This document shows positions 11,590 to 29,911 of a stretch of DNA of 64,000 nt, piece by piece. Below the pieces are notes generated by a model, which saw nothing but the letters and a program-made list of their open reading frames with translations, was not told where the DNA came from and searched no databases. Position 1 is the first letter of the stretch. The number at the start of each line of letters is the position of its first letter. The stretch comes from Selaginella moellendorffii (taxonomy: Eukaryota; Streptophyta; Lycopodiopsida; Selaginellales; Selaginellaceae), in contig NW_003314326.1 in assembly GCF_000143415.4 (NCBI RefSeq), positions 128,945 through 192,944 of the forward strand, given 5' to 3'. Position numbers and translations under genes: made by a program.

Positions 11590-12240
11590 TAGCTCCTCCT
11601 CCTTTGACTTTGGAGCAGCAATTAGTGCAATTGCTCAATGCTATATGGTTATAATTGAACAATTAGACTCAGTTGATAGTAGCATTCATGGTGTGTGGTA
11701 CAGCTCTTTCTGCTTTTATTGCCAATCCTTAAGTCTAGTTGGAGTTCTTCCGTAGAAATCTTGAGGATGATGTGTACTATTGGTTCAATCACTTCATAGT
11801 GATTGTTATATATCATTCTTGGGATGATGCTCGGCATTTGCATGAATTTCCCACACATTTCTAAGAGATAGTACTACAATGGTACAATGGTTTAAGCGCA
11901 ACCACTTGTGAGGATTGGAGCATTCTACCAAATGTCTTTAAACGCATATTTGGACATGTTAACAATTGTAATAATGCCTTTTAACAATTGCATTGTCTTT
12001 ATCAAAGGCTGTCTAAGTCCATGATGCAATTTAGTATTCATTTCCAAAGCCTCTTGTTTTATGAGAAGCCTAATATGTCAAAAAGGATCAAGTTGGGAAT
12101 GTTGTGACTAACACCTCGTCAAGATCTTGTAAGACTTGTGCATATACTTGCTCTAGCCACCCTTAATGATGCTTTTCACTTGGCACAATATTTTGAAATG
12201 TTGCCTCTTCCACTCCACATCTTTCGCTACACGTCTTTTA
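11590..12240 (+). pseudogene. Ty3/gypsy gag (degenerate)
   Basis: The plus strand reads PPPLTLEQQLVQLLNAI (about 11,595-11,650), then a gag-like stretch with FFRRNLEDDVYYWFN (about 11,740), LQWYNGLSATTCEDW (about 11,875) and LYQRLSKSMMQFSIHFQSL (about 11,997-12,050), with stops between. This is the retrotransposon gag pattern in which a W-rich core precedes an 'LYQ---ES---Y---F--L' segment. It lies downstream of plus-oriented LTR starts. Pol does not follow on the same strand, so the element is truncated or rearranged. Confidence 0.65.
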
Positions 12241-12339
12241 ACTCCACTTCTTGTGGGAGATGGTTCTATTCTAATGAAGGTTGATGCTGCTACTACCTGA
12301 GTGCAAAGACAAGGATAAAGACAATGTCAATTCATTTCC

Positions 12340-13690
12340 AAAAATATATACATTTTACCTTTGGGTCAACTTCCAATTGATTCCACTTGGTAACTTTAGG
12401 TTTTTAGTGTTCAACCACACCTTCTCCCTAGATTGAAACTCTACATCTTGACATTTCTAGTTTGCATATTTAATTTGTTTTTGTTGAGCCAGTTCCAAGG
12501 AATCCCTCAATAGATTCCACGTATTGGGTATTTCTGCCATGAATGCTTCCATTACAGGTACGCTAAGTTCTATAAGGCCTTTAATAGCTCACCTATTAAT
12601 GACTTCCCATGGACTCACCCCAATACTCGAATGTGGTGAGTTATCATAACATATTTTTGCAAGTCCCAAATGATTTATTCAATTAGTTTTGTCTCTGGAA
12701 ACATAGCATCATAAATAATCCTTTAGTTGCTTATTTACCCTTTCTGTTTGTCCATTTGTCAAAAAGTGTCATTACCATTAAACTTAACTCAATACTCAAT
12801 ACTTTGTAAGCAACTAAAGGGAACGACTCGAGAGACGATCCATGGGGTTCAAATATAGAGGGAAAGGGCCCATAAACAAGAGTGCACCCCCTTTTCCAAA
12901 CGGTTAAGGGTCTTGGGATATTTGGGGTTAAGCGTCCTTGGGTTTGAATAATACTGGGTTGGGTGACCTCTCGGGAAGTCCAAATTCAAGAGCTTACATA
13001 CTTGTCTATGAGTGATAGGCTATGTTGAATTTCAACTTGGTGCGATATTATTCTAGGAGAGTTCTTCAGAACCTATTAATGAAGGTTTTATCTCAATTTG
13101 AGATAATTTCCTCTAGCCTTCCCTACATTTGAACCACTTTTTCGAAGAACAAATTTGCCACACTTTCCGCATCCACTCCCATTGTGGTGGGTATGAAATA
13201 TGCCATTTTTGAAAACTGATCCACCATTACAAATATTGCATCAAACCCCTTATTTGGGGGGAGTCCTATAATAAAGTCCATTGTAAAACATTTCCATAGA
13301 TAATCTGGAATTAAAAGGCTTTGTAACAAGCCCCCACTAGCTTTAGTCACGGCTTTGATTTGTTGATATGTTGGATATATCTTTACATAATCTTGGATGT
13401 TCTTAGCCATGTTTGGCTAGTGATACTTTCTCTTAAGTAAACCCATTATCTTAGGCACTCCACTATGTCTCACAAGAGGTCTATCATAACACTCTTTTAA
13501 GGTTACCTTCTTTAGTTCCCCTTGTGGAACATGCACCTTTATCTGTTTATAATAAATAAGTCCATTATGTTCCATATAACCTATTTTCTCTTTTGTAAGT
13601 AACTCACTTTTTTGGTGAGCATCCCATGCCTCTTGGTTCCTTAACAACACTTCTTGTGTTAGACCATCGTTCTTATATGCTGTCCGCACA
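12340..13690 (-). pseudogene. Second Ty3/gypsy integrase relic, split by an insertion
   Basis: On the minus strand from 13,690: a stretch leading to HSGVPKIMGLLKRKYHW and KIYPTYQQIKAVT (degraded H-H-C-C domain), then WKCFTMDFIIGLPPNKGFDA and MVDQFSKMAYFIPTT (catalytic core; first Asp in MDFI, VDQFSK motif). After about 13,060 come EEIISN-DKTFI and TKLKFNIAYHS; the expected continuation NGQTERVNKQLKDYL resumes at about 12,765, followed by DNSPHSSIGVSPWEVI (about 12,640). About 250 bp interrupt it near 12,775-13,025. Stops are present, so it is inactive. Confidence 0.8.
12775..13025. mobile_element. Insertion inside the integrase relic; repeat family member
   Basis: This block separates two halves of the integrase reading that should be contiguous. 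Part of it (12,860-12,930, 'gggcccataaacaagagtgcaccc...ggttaaggg') recurs at 46,808-46,880, so it is a dispersed repeat. It has no coding potential I can recognise. The exact ends and any target duplication are not resolved. Confidence 0.55.
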
Positions 13691-13861
13691 TCATCCCAAA
13701 AGGTTGTCTTGACAAACTAGCTAGTGAAAATTTAAAGAATATATTCCCATTATAGGAAAATAGAAGCTCCTCACCTTTCATGTACTCAAATTCCTTTAGT
13801 TATAGCCATAATGATCAAGATTGTCAAAATGCTTTATCCATAGCTTTAAAAATTGGTCTAA

Positions 13862-14245
13862 AAGATGCTAGGATTCTATCCCTTACACCCTAAGCCAATT
13901 GGCTAAAAGAGTGATTACTTTATTGCAAGGCCTTTTTTCTATCATATTATTTTGACTTGGTGCCTAACAATCCTTCCCTCGCTAGGGAACAATCATCCAT
14001 AATCATACTTAGGCTACCCTTTGGTCATCATTGTCCTTTGTTTAGGGTCTACCAAACTTTGGTTCTCCCTTTATATCCACCATATTAAATATTCCTTTAA
14101 AATATTCTTACTTTATTTGTTAGCCATGAAAATGGAACTACTCCAATACCAATGTTAGAATCCTATCACTTACACCCTAAGCCAGTTGGCTAAAGGGGTG
14201 ATCACTTTATTACAGGGCCCTTTCTATATCAATATTAAGATCCAG
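13862..14245. repeat. Direct repeat pair, about 290 bp apart
   Basis: Both 13,868-13,945 and 14,158-14,235 read approximately ggattctatcccttacaccc-taagcca-ttggctaaa and continue with 'tgat-acttatt' and an 'aagg/agggcc' tail. They resemble the edges of LTRs, but no internal element is visible between them. Confidence 0.7.
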
Positions 14246-16049
14246 TGCTAAAAGACAAAGATCTAGTCTCTCTAGATTATACTATGCCTCTTCATATTTT
14301 ATTTATAATAATACCACTTATGATTATTTTTAAGTTAAATACTATATCATTATTAAGTATACAAAAAATAACCTTTAAGTACTCAATGTTGCCATCTATG
14401 CCAGATTTGAAGTGACCATTTCCAATAAAAATATTCCTAAGTGTAAAACTATAGACCAAACTTGTGAGTGTAGGGTTTGGAGTTTAGGGTTTAGGGCATG
14501 TACATAAAACAAAGCCAAATATAGTTTAACATAATTTTAACATAATGTTGGCCTAACACAAAATTCTAATAGTATGAAATTTAGGACTTAACAAGGTGGT
14601 ACAAAATGATACTTGCCAACCATACATATGTGAAATTATAATAACCAAATGTGTACCCACTTGGTTCTTTGTGTATACACTAGATAATACTCATTGAAAT
14701 GCATCCCAACACCAAGATTAATATGTAAAACAGAGCCACACATAGTTTGGCATTATTTCAGCACTTAATACAAAAATATAAATACTCCACTAGTTAATAT
14801 GGTATAGAAATTAGCCAAATCAGATGCAAAACAAATGAATCACTATGGAGGCATTCACACTTGCTCTTTATTCTTGAAATGTGTTAAATTTAAGTGAAAA
14901 ATACATTTGCACTATATTTTAAAATAAAGTAATCTACTTTACATTAAAATTTAGGATATTTTTTAAAAACATTCACATATAGTGCTAACTTTTTTACAAT
15001 GTTTTCACTTTTTAAAACATTCAGACCAAAAAAATTCGATTTTAAAAGATGGGGGGAGGGGTTCTTTTAATCTTAAAATATTTTTCAAAGATTCCAACGC
15101 CCTAATTAGGGTGTTTCAGTTTTTTTACCACAAGCTAGGATTGTTGCAAGCTCGGGAATTGATGGCAGGGGCGCCAACAGCAGTCATTGCCGAGGTAGGC
15201 TCTAGGTTAGATCATGTTGGGGATTTGGTGGAGGAAGGAGGAGCAGCTGATTTTGGGGAAGGAAGAGCTATAGGGTTTGACAAGGAGATGGTGCTAGCTT
15301 GGGGCAGTGGCATCCAGTGCAGAGGTGCTACTCATGGAGTGAGGAGCAACTGCGGTGGAAGAGCATCTAGGGCTGGAGGACAGGCACTAGGCCCAACTAT
15401 CACTCGAGGAGGCAAGCTGCCTCGGGGCTGAGGTCGTGGAGATGCTAAGCTTGTGGATCTTGGCCTCAATCAAGGTGGACCTGGAGCTAAAGCACGGGGA
15501 GCTAAAGCCTCTCCCCCCGCAACTTCTAAAACTTGATTGTTCTCCGAATTCTATTCTATGACAACTAACGAGGTAAGTTTCATCCCGAGTTTAGCTCAGA
15601 GTTTCTAGGAGAGTGGTTTCGGGTTTAGGTTTTAAATTTGATTTGACTTTGAAATTTTAAAATATTTTAAAACATTTTCGAATGCTATTTTGAAGACATT
15701 TTAAAGTAAGTCAAGTGCAAAGTCACTAGTGTTTTATATTAAATTTTTACCATAAAAACATATGGAATGAAAATGTTTTAAAATGCATATTTAAAGCTTA
15801 AAACAACCTAAAAACTACTCAAGTGCAAATGTAGCAATCATAAAAATTAAAATATATATTTTAAAATATTTTTATATAAAGCGTAGGTGTGAATGGCTCC
15901 TATCCCTACTATACATTTGAAACCAAACCATTTGAATTGTTAGTTTCAATTGGGTGACTTATTCTAACTTTTTTCTACAGAAGTATGAAAAGAAGACTAT
16001 CATAATGAAAGTTCTTGCCACTTCTTCGGCATAAATAGCATTGCAATAC
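14246..16049. other. AT-rich stretch with one GC-richer open frame, no supported gene
   Basis: Mostly AT-rich. A GC-richer patch at 15,150-15,540 allows a 149-codon plus-strand frame from 14,982, with Gly/Ala/Arg-rich sequence in its second half (GGRASRAGGQ). The N-terminal half is AT-rich, there is no family similarity I recognise, and no neighbouring exon fits. It may be a transposon fragment. Confidence 0.45.
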
Positions 16050-23530
<7,481 letters not shown>

Positions 23531-23768
23531 AGCGCGGGTCCTCTTATCCTATCCTCTTCTTCGTCAATAACTAAGAGGGACTAGGCTCGCAGGAGTCGAA
23601 CTCGTCACCTAGGGCATTTTCCTAGGACAAAATATCTGAGCCGCCACGGACGAAGCAGAGCCGTTGATGGAGCATCTGAGCCATCGGGACCGCACGTTCT
23701 TTTAAAGACCAATGCGAGGGGGCTAGGGTTTTAGTGAGGGTTTAGAGAGCGCAGCGCAGGGAGGAGCG
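23531..23768. promoter_or_regulatory. Compact divergent promoter between PHYLLO and the Gly-rich gene
   Basis: Only 238 bp separate the two start codons, which face away from each other, so both 5' UTRs and core promoters must lie here or extend into the other gene. I see no clear TATA box. The region includes a GC-rich, partly palindromic segment (cctagggcattttcctagg, about 23,608-23,626). Confidence 0.55.
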
Positions 23769-24947
23769 ATGGCGATGAGGAGGTCGGGTGTCGTGGGGCG
23801 GCGTCTCCTGCAGAATGCGCTCCGCTACGGTGGGTATCCCGCATTGTCTAATTTTCTTTCGCTTTCTCCGTGACCACCTCTCTTTGTTTGGGTTTTGGCA
23901 GAAGAGGAGAAGAGGGTGCTTTTTGAGCCTCTCGCGGCGCCTGGCAAGCTCTTCGCTCTGCGCGGCTTCAAAACCCTGGGCTACCTCAACGCGGAGAGGA
24001 GCTGGCCAAGTCCCGATGACAGCGGCAGCGGCGCCACAGGCGCCACCGGTGGCGCTAGCACCGCCACTGGGCCGGTTGTCCCCGAAGGGAGCACGTCCAG
24101 CCGGGAACTTGATGGTAGCAACGCGGCGGCTGGCAACACGGGTGGCGGTGCGGCTGGCGGGGTGGGGACTTACGGCTCCACTAGCAGCTGGTCCTCTAAG
24201 CCAGGCACCGGCAAGACGTGGCCCAACCCGAATGCTCCCAGGGACATTCCCACCTACACCCCCAGCTCCTACAGCAGCAGCTCCAAGGGTGGTGGTAAGC
24301 TGTGGGACAATCCCAATGGCCTCCCCTACTGGGACTCCAAGTGGGATGATCCCACCAAGCCGGAGCTGAGGGCCAAGGGATGGACGTGGGATCCAAACCC
24401 GGCAAACTCCCACATGGGCACCTGGCCTGCCGATCAGCCACCTCCCAACCGGAGCCCACTTGGCTTCTCTACTCCCAGGGGTGGCGGTGGCTCTTGGGAC
24501 CGAGGGCCGAGGAGTAACTTTGGCGGCGGCGGCGGTGGCGGCTTTGGCGGTGGTGGCGGTGGCAACTTCAACCAGGGTGCCGGAGGTGGCCAGGGCTTCC
24601 CACAGGGTGGCGGTGGTGGTGGCTTTCCGCAGGGTGGTGGTGGTCCGGGCAACATCCCGCAGGGTGGTGGCCAAGGCGGTGGTTTCCAGCAGCAAGGGGC
24701 GGGAGGTGGTTTCCAGGGTAATCAAGGCGGTGGTAACTTCCCAGGCAATCAGGGCGGTGGTAACTTCCCAGGCAATCAGGGCGGTGGTAACATCCCAGGC
24801 AATCAGGGCGGCGCTGGCGGCGGTAACTTTCCGGGTGGCGGAGCTGGAGGCAACTTTCCGGGACAGGGAGGGCAAGGAGGTCAAGGCGGCGGTGGTAACT
24901 TCCAAGGAGGCGGTGGAGGTGGTGGCGGCTTTCCGGGTGGCAGATAG
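23769..24947 (+). CDS. Gly/Trp-Pro-Asn-rich protein with mitochondrial-type N-terminus, unknown function
   Basis: Two exons, 23769-23829 and 23902-24947 (donor ACG|GTGGGT, acceptor TTGGCAG|AAG, phase 1), give about 368 aa. The N-terminus MAMRRSGVVGRRLLQNALRY is Arg-rich, lacks acidic residues and looks like a mitochondrial presequence. Next is a conserved-looking segment (LFEPLAAPGKLFALRGFKTL), then a low-complexity part with Trp-Pro/Asn motifs (TWPNPNAP, LWDNPNGLPYWDSKWDDP, GWTWDPNPA). The last 150 residues are Gly-rich with FPQGGGG and GNQGGGNFP repeats. I do not recognise the family; RNA binding by the Gly-rich tail is possible but there is no RRM. It diverges from PHYLLO and converges on the PPR gene that stops 70 bp downstream. 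A 387-codon antisense frame over it is a composition by-product. Confidence 0.75.
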
Positions 24948-25016
24948 ATATGTTTAGGTAAGATATATGTGTGTTTGCCCTGTGGTTTGCTTTTATTCAA
25001 CGCGTACACACTTAGT

Positions 25017-26963
25017 TTACACGGGGAGAATGTTAGATAGAAGCACGTAGGACGAGTCATGGAGCAATGGGTCCATGCGAATAAGTTGCATAGCGGCTCT
25101 AGATCCCCGGCCCGCATCCTTGGATGTTTGACAGGAAGCCAGGAGGGTTTTCCACGCAACATTGTCGGGCGCAAACGGCATGCCACGAATGACTTCTTCC
25201 GCCTCGGCTCCCACTCCTGCTCGTCCTAGGAGATCTATCAAGCATGCGTAATGCTCGGCAGCGGGTGCCAATCCAAAGTCATGCAACATAGACAAGAAGT
25301 AGTCGAGACCGGTCGCAAGCAAGCCTGAGTGGCTGCAAGCGTGCAACATAACAGTGATGGTGATCCCATCCGGTTGTACATACGCCATTGTCATCACTCT
25401 GAAAAACTCCACGGCCGTGGCGCCGTGCCCGTGTTTTGCAAGAGCAGCGAGGATGGAGTTCCAGGCGGCCACAGCCAGCACCGAGTGCCGCTGCATCCTT
25501 TCAAACACCGTGGTGGCGTCATCCAAGCGCCCGCATTTGGCATACATGCACACGAGAGCAGTGCCGGACACGGGGTGGCCGTCGAGGCCGCGAGCAGCTA
25601 CCTCGGTGTGCACGGCCCTCGACGTGGCCTCGTCCTTGAGCGCGCTGCACGCTGCTACAACCACAGCAAATGTAGCCGCATCCGGCATCACTCCCTCAGC
25701 TCTCATCCGCTGGTGAAGCCGGAGTGCTTCTTCCGCCTCTCCAGCCTCGACAGTGGCAGTGAGCATGGCGTTCCATGACACCACGTCTTTGGGCGTCAGC
25801 TTGTTAAAGACTGCTGCGGCCTCCAGCAGGCAGCCGCATCGGGCGTACATGCACACCAGAGCTGTTCCAACCACGGGGTTTTGGTCGTGGCCAGCAACTC
25901 GGATCCGTGTATGGACGCCCCTTCCCACTGCCAGGCCTCGGCCTCGATCCTCAAGCTGGCAGCACGCAGCACAGAGGGCAGACAGTGTCATTTCGTCCGG
26001 CTGCATGCCGTCCAAGTTCATGGCCAGGAACATCTTCAGCGACTCGTCACCCCGCTCGTGCTGGACATAGGCCGAGATGATCGATGTCCACGACACACGG
26101 CTCTTGTCTTGGATGTTGTCGAACACTCTCCTGGCCTCTTCTAGGCAGTGGCACCTTGAGTACATGCTGATGAGAGCGTTTTGGAGCACGGTTTGGGAGG
26201 CAAAGCCGGACGCAGCCGCTCGCGCGTGGACCGCCCGGCCTCTTAAGACGGTTTTAAGTCCCGGTCCCTGCTCGGACAAGGCACCGACGACCGCTACAAA
26301 TGTCACTGCATTTGGCTGCACGCCTTCCAAGTTCATGCGGAGGTAGATGAGGCATGCCTCAACGTTGAAGCGGTTGTGGTGGTTAGCGAGAAGGATGGCA
26401 TTCCACGAGATGAGGTTTCTCGCGGCCATGTTCTCAAACACCTGCCTTGCCACCTGAATGCTGCCCGACTTGGCATACATGGTGACGAGGGCGTTTTGTA
26501 GCGGAATGTCGAGCTCGTATCCGCACGCAACGAGACGAGCATGGATGGCCTGGCCCTCTGCGCCTGCCCCTAGGCTGGAGCACGCGCTGAGCACGCATGA
26601 CAAGGTGAACGCATCCATGTCTGCCTGGGCTCCCTCCAGGTCCATAGTGTGGAACAAGCAGAGTCCTTGCTCTTGTTTGCCGTGATCGATATAGGCAGCC
26701 AGCATCACCGTCCATGACACACTGTTCCTTCGCTCTATGCTGTAGAAAGCCTTTCTTGCTCGGTGCAAATCTCCGCACTTGGCATACATTTGCACCAGCA
26801 AGTTCCCAATAGCGGTGTCTTTGTCTTTCTCTATTGCTATCAACCGGGCATGGATGCGTGCCCCTCTTTCTAGCGCCCTTCCACTGATGCACTCCCGTAG
26901 GAGCGAAGTGTAAGCCTCACGGTTGTACACTTCTGGCACTTGGCCCCACAGGTCATGGTTCAT
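25017..26963 (-). CDS. PLS-class pentatricopeptide repeat protein 1
   Basis: Intronless, 648 aa. Degenerate 35/36/31-residue motifs form about five P-L-S triplets; the L/S junctions read VQMYAKCGDLHRARKAF, VTMYAKSGSIQVARQVF, ISMYSRCHCLEEARRVF, VCMYARCGCLLEAAAVF and VCMYAKCGRLDDATTVF, each followed by an S motif of the V-W/SWT/N type. The end (MPFAPDNVAWKTLLASCQTS ... YVLLSNI) matches an E1-like motif and stops there, with no E2 or DYW domain. PLS proteins bind organellar RNA and usually direct C-to-U editing. The start MNHDLWGQ is close to the first repeat and offers no obvious targeting peptide, so an upstream start or exon is possible. It converges with the Gly-rich gene and diverges from the next PPR gene over 22 bp. 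Confidence 0.88.
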   Translation of the reverse strand: MNHDLWGQVPEVYNREAYTSLLRECISGRALERGARIHARLIAIEKDKDTAIGNLLVQMYAKCGDLHRARKAFYSIERRNSVSWTVMLAAYIDHGKQEQGLCLFHTMDLEGAQADMDAFTLSCVLSACSSLGAGAEGQAIHARLVACGYELDIPLQNALVTMYAKSGSIQVARQVFENMAARNLISWNAILLANHHNRFNVEACLIYLRMNLEGVQPNAVTFVAVVGALSEQGPGLKTVLRGRAVHARAAASGFASQTVLQNALISMYSRCHCLEEARRVFDNIQDKSRVSWTSIISAYVQHERGDESLKMFLAMNLDGMQPDEMTLSALCAACCQLEDRGRGLAVGRGVHTRIRVAGHDQNPVVGTALVCMYARCGCLLEAAAVFNKLTPKDVVSWNAMLTATVEAGEAEEALRLHQRMRAEGVMPDAATFAVVVAACSALKDEATSRAVHTEVAARGLDGHPVSGTALVCMYAKCGRLDDATTVFERMQRHSVLAVAAWNSILAALAKHGHGATAVEFFRVMTMAYVQPDGITITVMLHACSHSGLLATGLDYFLSMLHDFGLAPAAEHYACLIDLLGRAGVGAEAEEVIRGMPFAPDNVAWKTLLASCQTSKDAGRGSRAAMQLIRMDPLLHDSSYVLLSNILPV

Positions 26964-26985
26964 GAGCTCCTGTAGCTAAGATAGT

Positions 26986-29865
26986 ATGCCCAGTTGGGCC
27001 AAATGCTGGAATTCTTCTGTGAATGGCTATTTAGCGCTTACGGAGCACCGGATGTCTCTTCAAGAGAAGAGACATGTGCCCCTTCACGTGCAGCTGAGGA
27101 ACAAGGTATGTGACCTGATTGCATCGTTGAAGTCGTGTGGCAGGTCGCGAGATTTGGAGGGAGGGCGACGACTTCACCGGCAAGCAGCTGATTGCGGGCT
27201 GGAGCACAACATGTACGTTGCGAGCAGCCTGGTAGATATGTACGCCAAATGCGGTAGCATGGCAGACGCTCGCAGCGTCTTCGACGGGATGCCCCGGCCT
27301 CCTGACTTGGTGCTATGGAATGCACTGCTGTGGGGATATGCTACCAATGGCGAGGGAGAGATGGTTTTGCTGCTTCTTAAGGTAATGAACGTAAAGCACC
27401 ACTGCTGCCCCCTGCCAGATGCCCAAACCTTCACTGCGGGTCTCAAGGCGTGTGCCTCTCTGGCGAATCAAGAAGAGGACTCTCAGCTAGGGGCTGTGAA
27501 GATGGTGTCACTAGAAAAGGCGATGTTTATTGCCTCTCGAGCTTCCAGAATATGCAAGGATGATGACAGGCTCCTAGCCAACACACTCATCAGCGTCTAT
27601 GGCAAGTGTGGGAGCCCAGTCGACTCCCACATGGTGTTTGATAGGTTGCTGCGGCCAGATGCTGTGTCATGGACCGCGCTCATTCTCAGCTATGCTGACA
27701 ACGGGGACGGCCAATCCGCCCTCACACTCTTCCAACACATGCAAGCAGATCGGAGCCATCCACCACCAAACGGGCGCACCTTTGTTGCTGTGCTCAAATC
27801 GTGTGCAAATTGCCTGGCAGCAAACGAGGAGGTGACGTTAATCGATGGTAAGCTCGTCAAGCTTGCGGCTCTGGAGGTAGGCATGGCTGTTCATGCTCAG
27901 CTGCTGCTCATAAGCTCCAAGCCCGACAGGTACGTGGTGAGCTCACTCATGGATATGTACGTCAAATGTGGGAGCTTTGCCGATGCCTGTCTAGTGTTTG
28001 ACGCTGCCTGGTCTAGACGTAACGTTGATCTCGTGTCATGGACCGTGCTGGTGCTGGGCTATGCTGGTGAAGGCAAGGCAGAGGCAGCTCTCGAGTGTTT
28101 TGAGCTCATGACGCGATGTGCAGGCTGTGATTCCATGGCTTTTGCTGCTGCGTTGAGAGCTTGCCCCAATGTGGCAGCAGCAACCATCGAGCCAGCAGGC
28201 AAGTTACGGGGCCTAGAAAATGGGATGGCTCTCCATGCTCACGCAAGAGAGAGGGGCTGCGAGGAAGACAAGGTTGTAGCCAACGCTCTTGTGGATATGT
28301 ATGCCAAGTGCTGGAGTATGGTCGATGCTCAAATGGTCTTTGACGGGATGCGGCAACCTGATCCCAACGCTTGGACTTCACTCATTTTGGGCTATGTTGA
28401 CAATGGCATGGCTGACTTGGCGCTGGAATCGTTTGCGTCCATGACTGCCACCTTAGATGCGGGGCTCGCAACTTATACAGCTGCATTCAAGGCTTGTAGC
28501 AGTCTGGCAGCGGCCAAAGTGAATTCGAGGGGTTGTCAGCGCCTAGCAATTCTGGAGAAAGGCATGGCGCTCCACGCTCATGCTGCCAGCCGCCACAACC
28601 TTGCTTATCACACAGTCGTCTCCAACAGCCTTGTTGACATGTACGCCAAGTGTGGCAGCGCTGACGATGCAAGCCGAGTGTTTTCCACAATGCTGCAACC
28701 GGACGTGGTGTCATGCAATGCACTCATGTCGGGAGCTGCAATGCCTCGGGTTGCTCTGCAGTTCTTCGAGCTCATGCTACAGAAACAATTAGATGGCTGT
28801 CAGCCAGATGCGTGGACGTTTGCCGCGGCTTTCAAGGCGCTGGCATGTCTTGCGGAAGGAGAACAAGGGTCGGGCATCTCGGAAACAGGAAGGCCTGGCG
28901 GCAAACATGTGGTAGCAAAGCTGGTGTCTCTGGAGCGATGCATGGCCGTTCATGCGCAACTTACACAAACAAAACTATCGGACACGGTGGTTGCCAACGC
29001 CCTGCTGGATGTGTATGCCAAGTGTGGAAGCGTTGCAGACATGCGCCGTGTTTTCGACAGCATCAAATATCACACCGACGTGTCTTGGAATTCACTCATC
29101 CGCGGCTGTGCCGTGAATGGCGAGGCAGAGCTCGCCCTGGCGCTTTCACGACAAAGAGATAGTAAGGCGTCCGATAGTGGGATCCCCGCGGCAAGGGCGT
29201 GCGCGGCAGCTCTTTCGGCTTGCTCAAGTGTGGGGGACTCGGTCGCAACAAAGGCCATACACGCCCGCTTGTACAGGTACCATGATCATGGCCCTCTCGA
29301 CGATGGCGGGATCCTTGTCACTTGCCTCGTCGATGCGTATGCAAAGTGCGGCCGCATTGCTGACGCACAGCACGTTTTTGACTCGGCTGCCATCGACAGC
29401 ATTGACATTGCTGGATGGAATGCTTTGATCTCGGGATACAGCCGCTCAGGACATGTGAGCGCCGCGTCCGCACTGTTTGATCTCCTAGAGGAGGGCGGGC
29501 GTCCTCACCCAGACAGCGTAACATTCATCTGCCTTCTCACTGCGTGCAGCCATGGTGGATGCGTGGACAGGGCAAGGCACTACTTGCGAGTGCTGCGTGA
29601 CAAGTATGGCGCCTGTGCTGGCATTGAGCATTACCACTGCGTGGTTGACATGCTTGGCCGGGTGAACGAGCTGGATGCTGCTGTGGAGGTGCTCGAGGCA
29701 ATGCCCTTTCAGCCCAATGCGGTGACTTGGACGCTGCTGCTAGATGCATCTTCCAGATGGAAGTGTGCTGGAGTGGGCCGTGCTGCACTCACATCGCTAG
29801 TTTCATTGGGATTAGATTCTGAGGCTAGCAGCTACGTGCTTTCGGCCAACGTAAACACAGGCTAG
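26986..29865 (+). CDS. PLS-class pentatricopeptide repeat protein 2
   Basis: Intronless, 959 aa (937 if the second ATG at 27,052 is used, MSLQEKRHVPL). Seven P-L-S blocks are marked by VDMYAKCGSMADARSVF, ISVYGKCGSPVDSHMVF, MDMYVKCGSFADACLVF, VDMYAKCWSMVDAQMVF, VDMYAKCGSADDASRVF, LDVYAKCGSVADMRRVF and VDAYAKCGRIADAQHVF. Several L-to-P junctions carry an extra spacer of the KLV-L--GMA-HA type (IDGKLVKLAALEVGMAVHAQ). The C-terminus (MPFQPNAVTWTLLLDASSRW) is E1-like and ends soon after; there is no DYW domain. Predicted organellar RNA-binding or editing factor. It is followed on the same strand by another PPR gene after 46 bp. Confidence 0.88.
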   Translation: MPSWAKCWNSSVNGYLALTEHRMSLQEKRHVPLHVQLRNKVCDLIASLKSCGRSRDLEGGRRLHRQAADCGLEHNMYVASSLVDMYAKCGSMADARSVFDGMPRPPDLVLWNALLWGYATNGEGEMVLLLLKVMNVKHHCCPLPDAQTFTAGLKACASLANQEEDSQLGAVKMVSLEKAMFIASRASRICKDDDRLLANTLISVYGKCGSPVDSHMVFDRLLRPDAVSWTALILSYADNGDGQSALTLFQHMQADRSHPPPNGRTFVAVLKSCANCLAANEEVTLIDGKLVKLAALEVGMAVHAQLLLISSKPDRYVVSSLMDMYVKCGSFADACLVFDAAWSRRNVDLVSWTVLVLGYAGEGKAEAALECFELMTRCAGCDSMAFAAALRACPNVAAATIEPAGKLRGLENGMALHAHARERGCEEDKVVANALVDMYAKCWSMVDAQMVFDGMRQPDPNAWTSLILGYVDNGMADLALESFASMTATLDAGLATYTAAFKACSSLAAAKVNSRGCQRLAILEKGMALHAHAASRHNLAYHTVVSNSLVDMYAKCGSADDASRVFSTMLQPDVVSCNALMSGAAMPRVALQFFELMLQKQLDGCQPDAWTFAAAFKALACLAEGEQGSGISETGRPGGKHVVAKLVSLERCMAVHAQLTQTKLSDTVVANALLDVYAKCGSVADMRRVFDSIKYHTDVSWNSLIRGCAVNGEAELALALSRQRDSKASDSGIPAARACAAALSACSSVGDSVATKAIHARLYRYHDHGPLDDGGILVTCLVDAYAKCGRIADAQHVFDSAAIDSIDIAGWNALISGYSRSGHVSAASALFDLLEEGGRPHPDSVTFICLLTACSHGGCVDRARHYLRVLRDKYGACAGIEHYHCVVDMLGRVNELDAAVEVLEAMPFQPNAVTWTLLLDASSRWKCAGVGRAALTSLVSLGLDSEASSYVLSANVNTG

Positions 29866-29911
29866 CGACTGCAGGTATCACCGCAAATGCCCACACAGGT
29901 CATCTGCTTCA

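Noticed and set aside
14982-15431. 149-codon plus-strand frame as a gene
   Set aside because: The first half is AT-rich intergenic-like sequence, the second half is Gly/Arg-rich without a family match, and there is no splice or promoter support.
23575-23640. tRNA-like sequence on the minus strand (GTTCGACTCC, CTAGG stem)
   Set aside because: No D-arm or matching acceptor stem can be formed, the T-stem has mismatches and position 33 is not U. It lies in the PHYLLO upstream region.
23742-24905. 387-codon minus-strand frame opposite the Gly-rich gene
   Set aside because: Gly codons (GGN) read antisense give Pro, Thr or Ala without stops; the product is low-complexity and the plus-strand gene has good splice sites.
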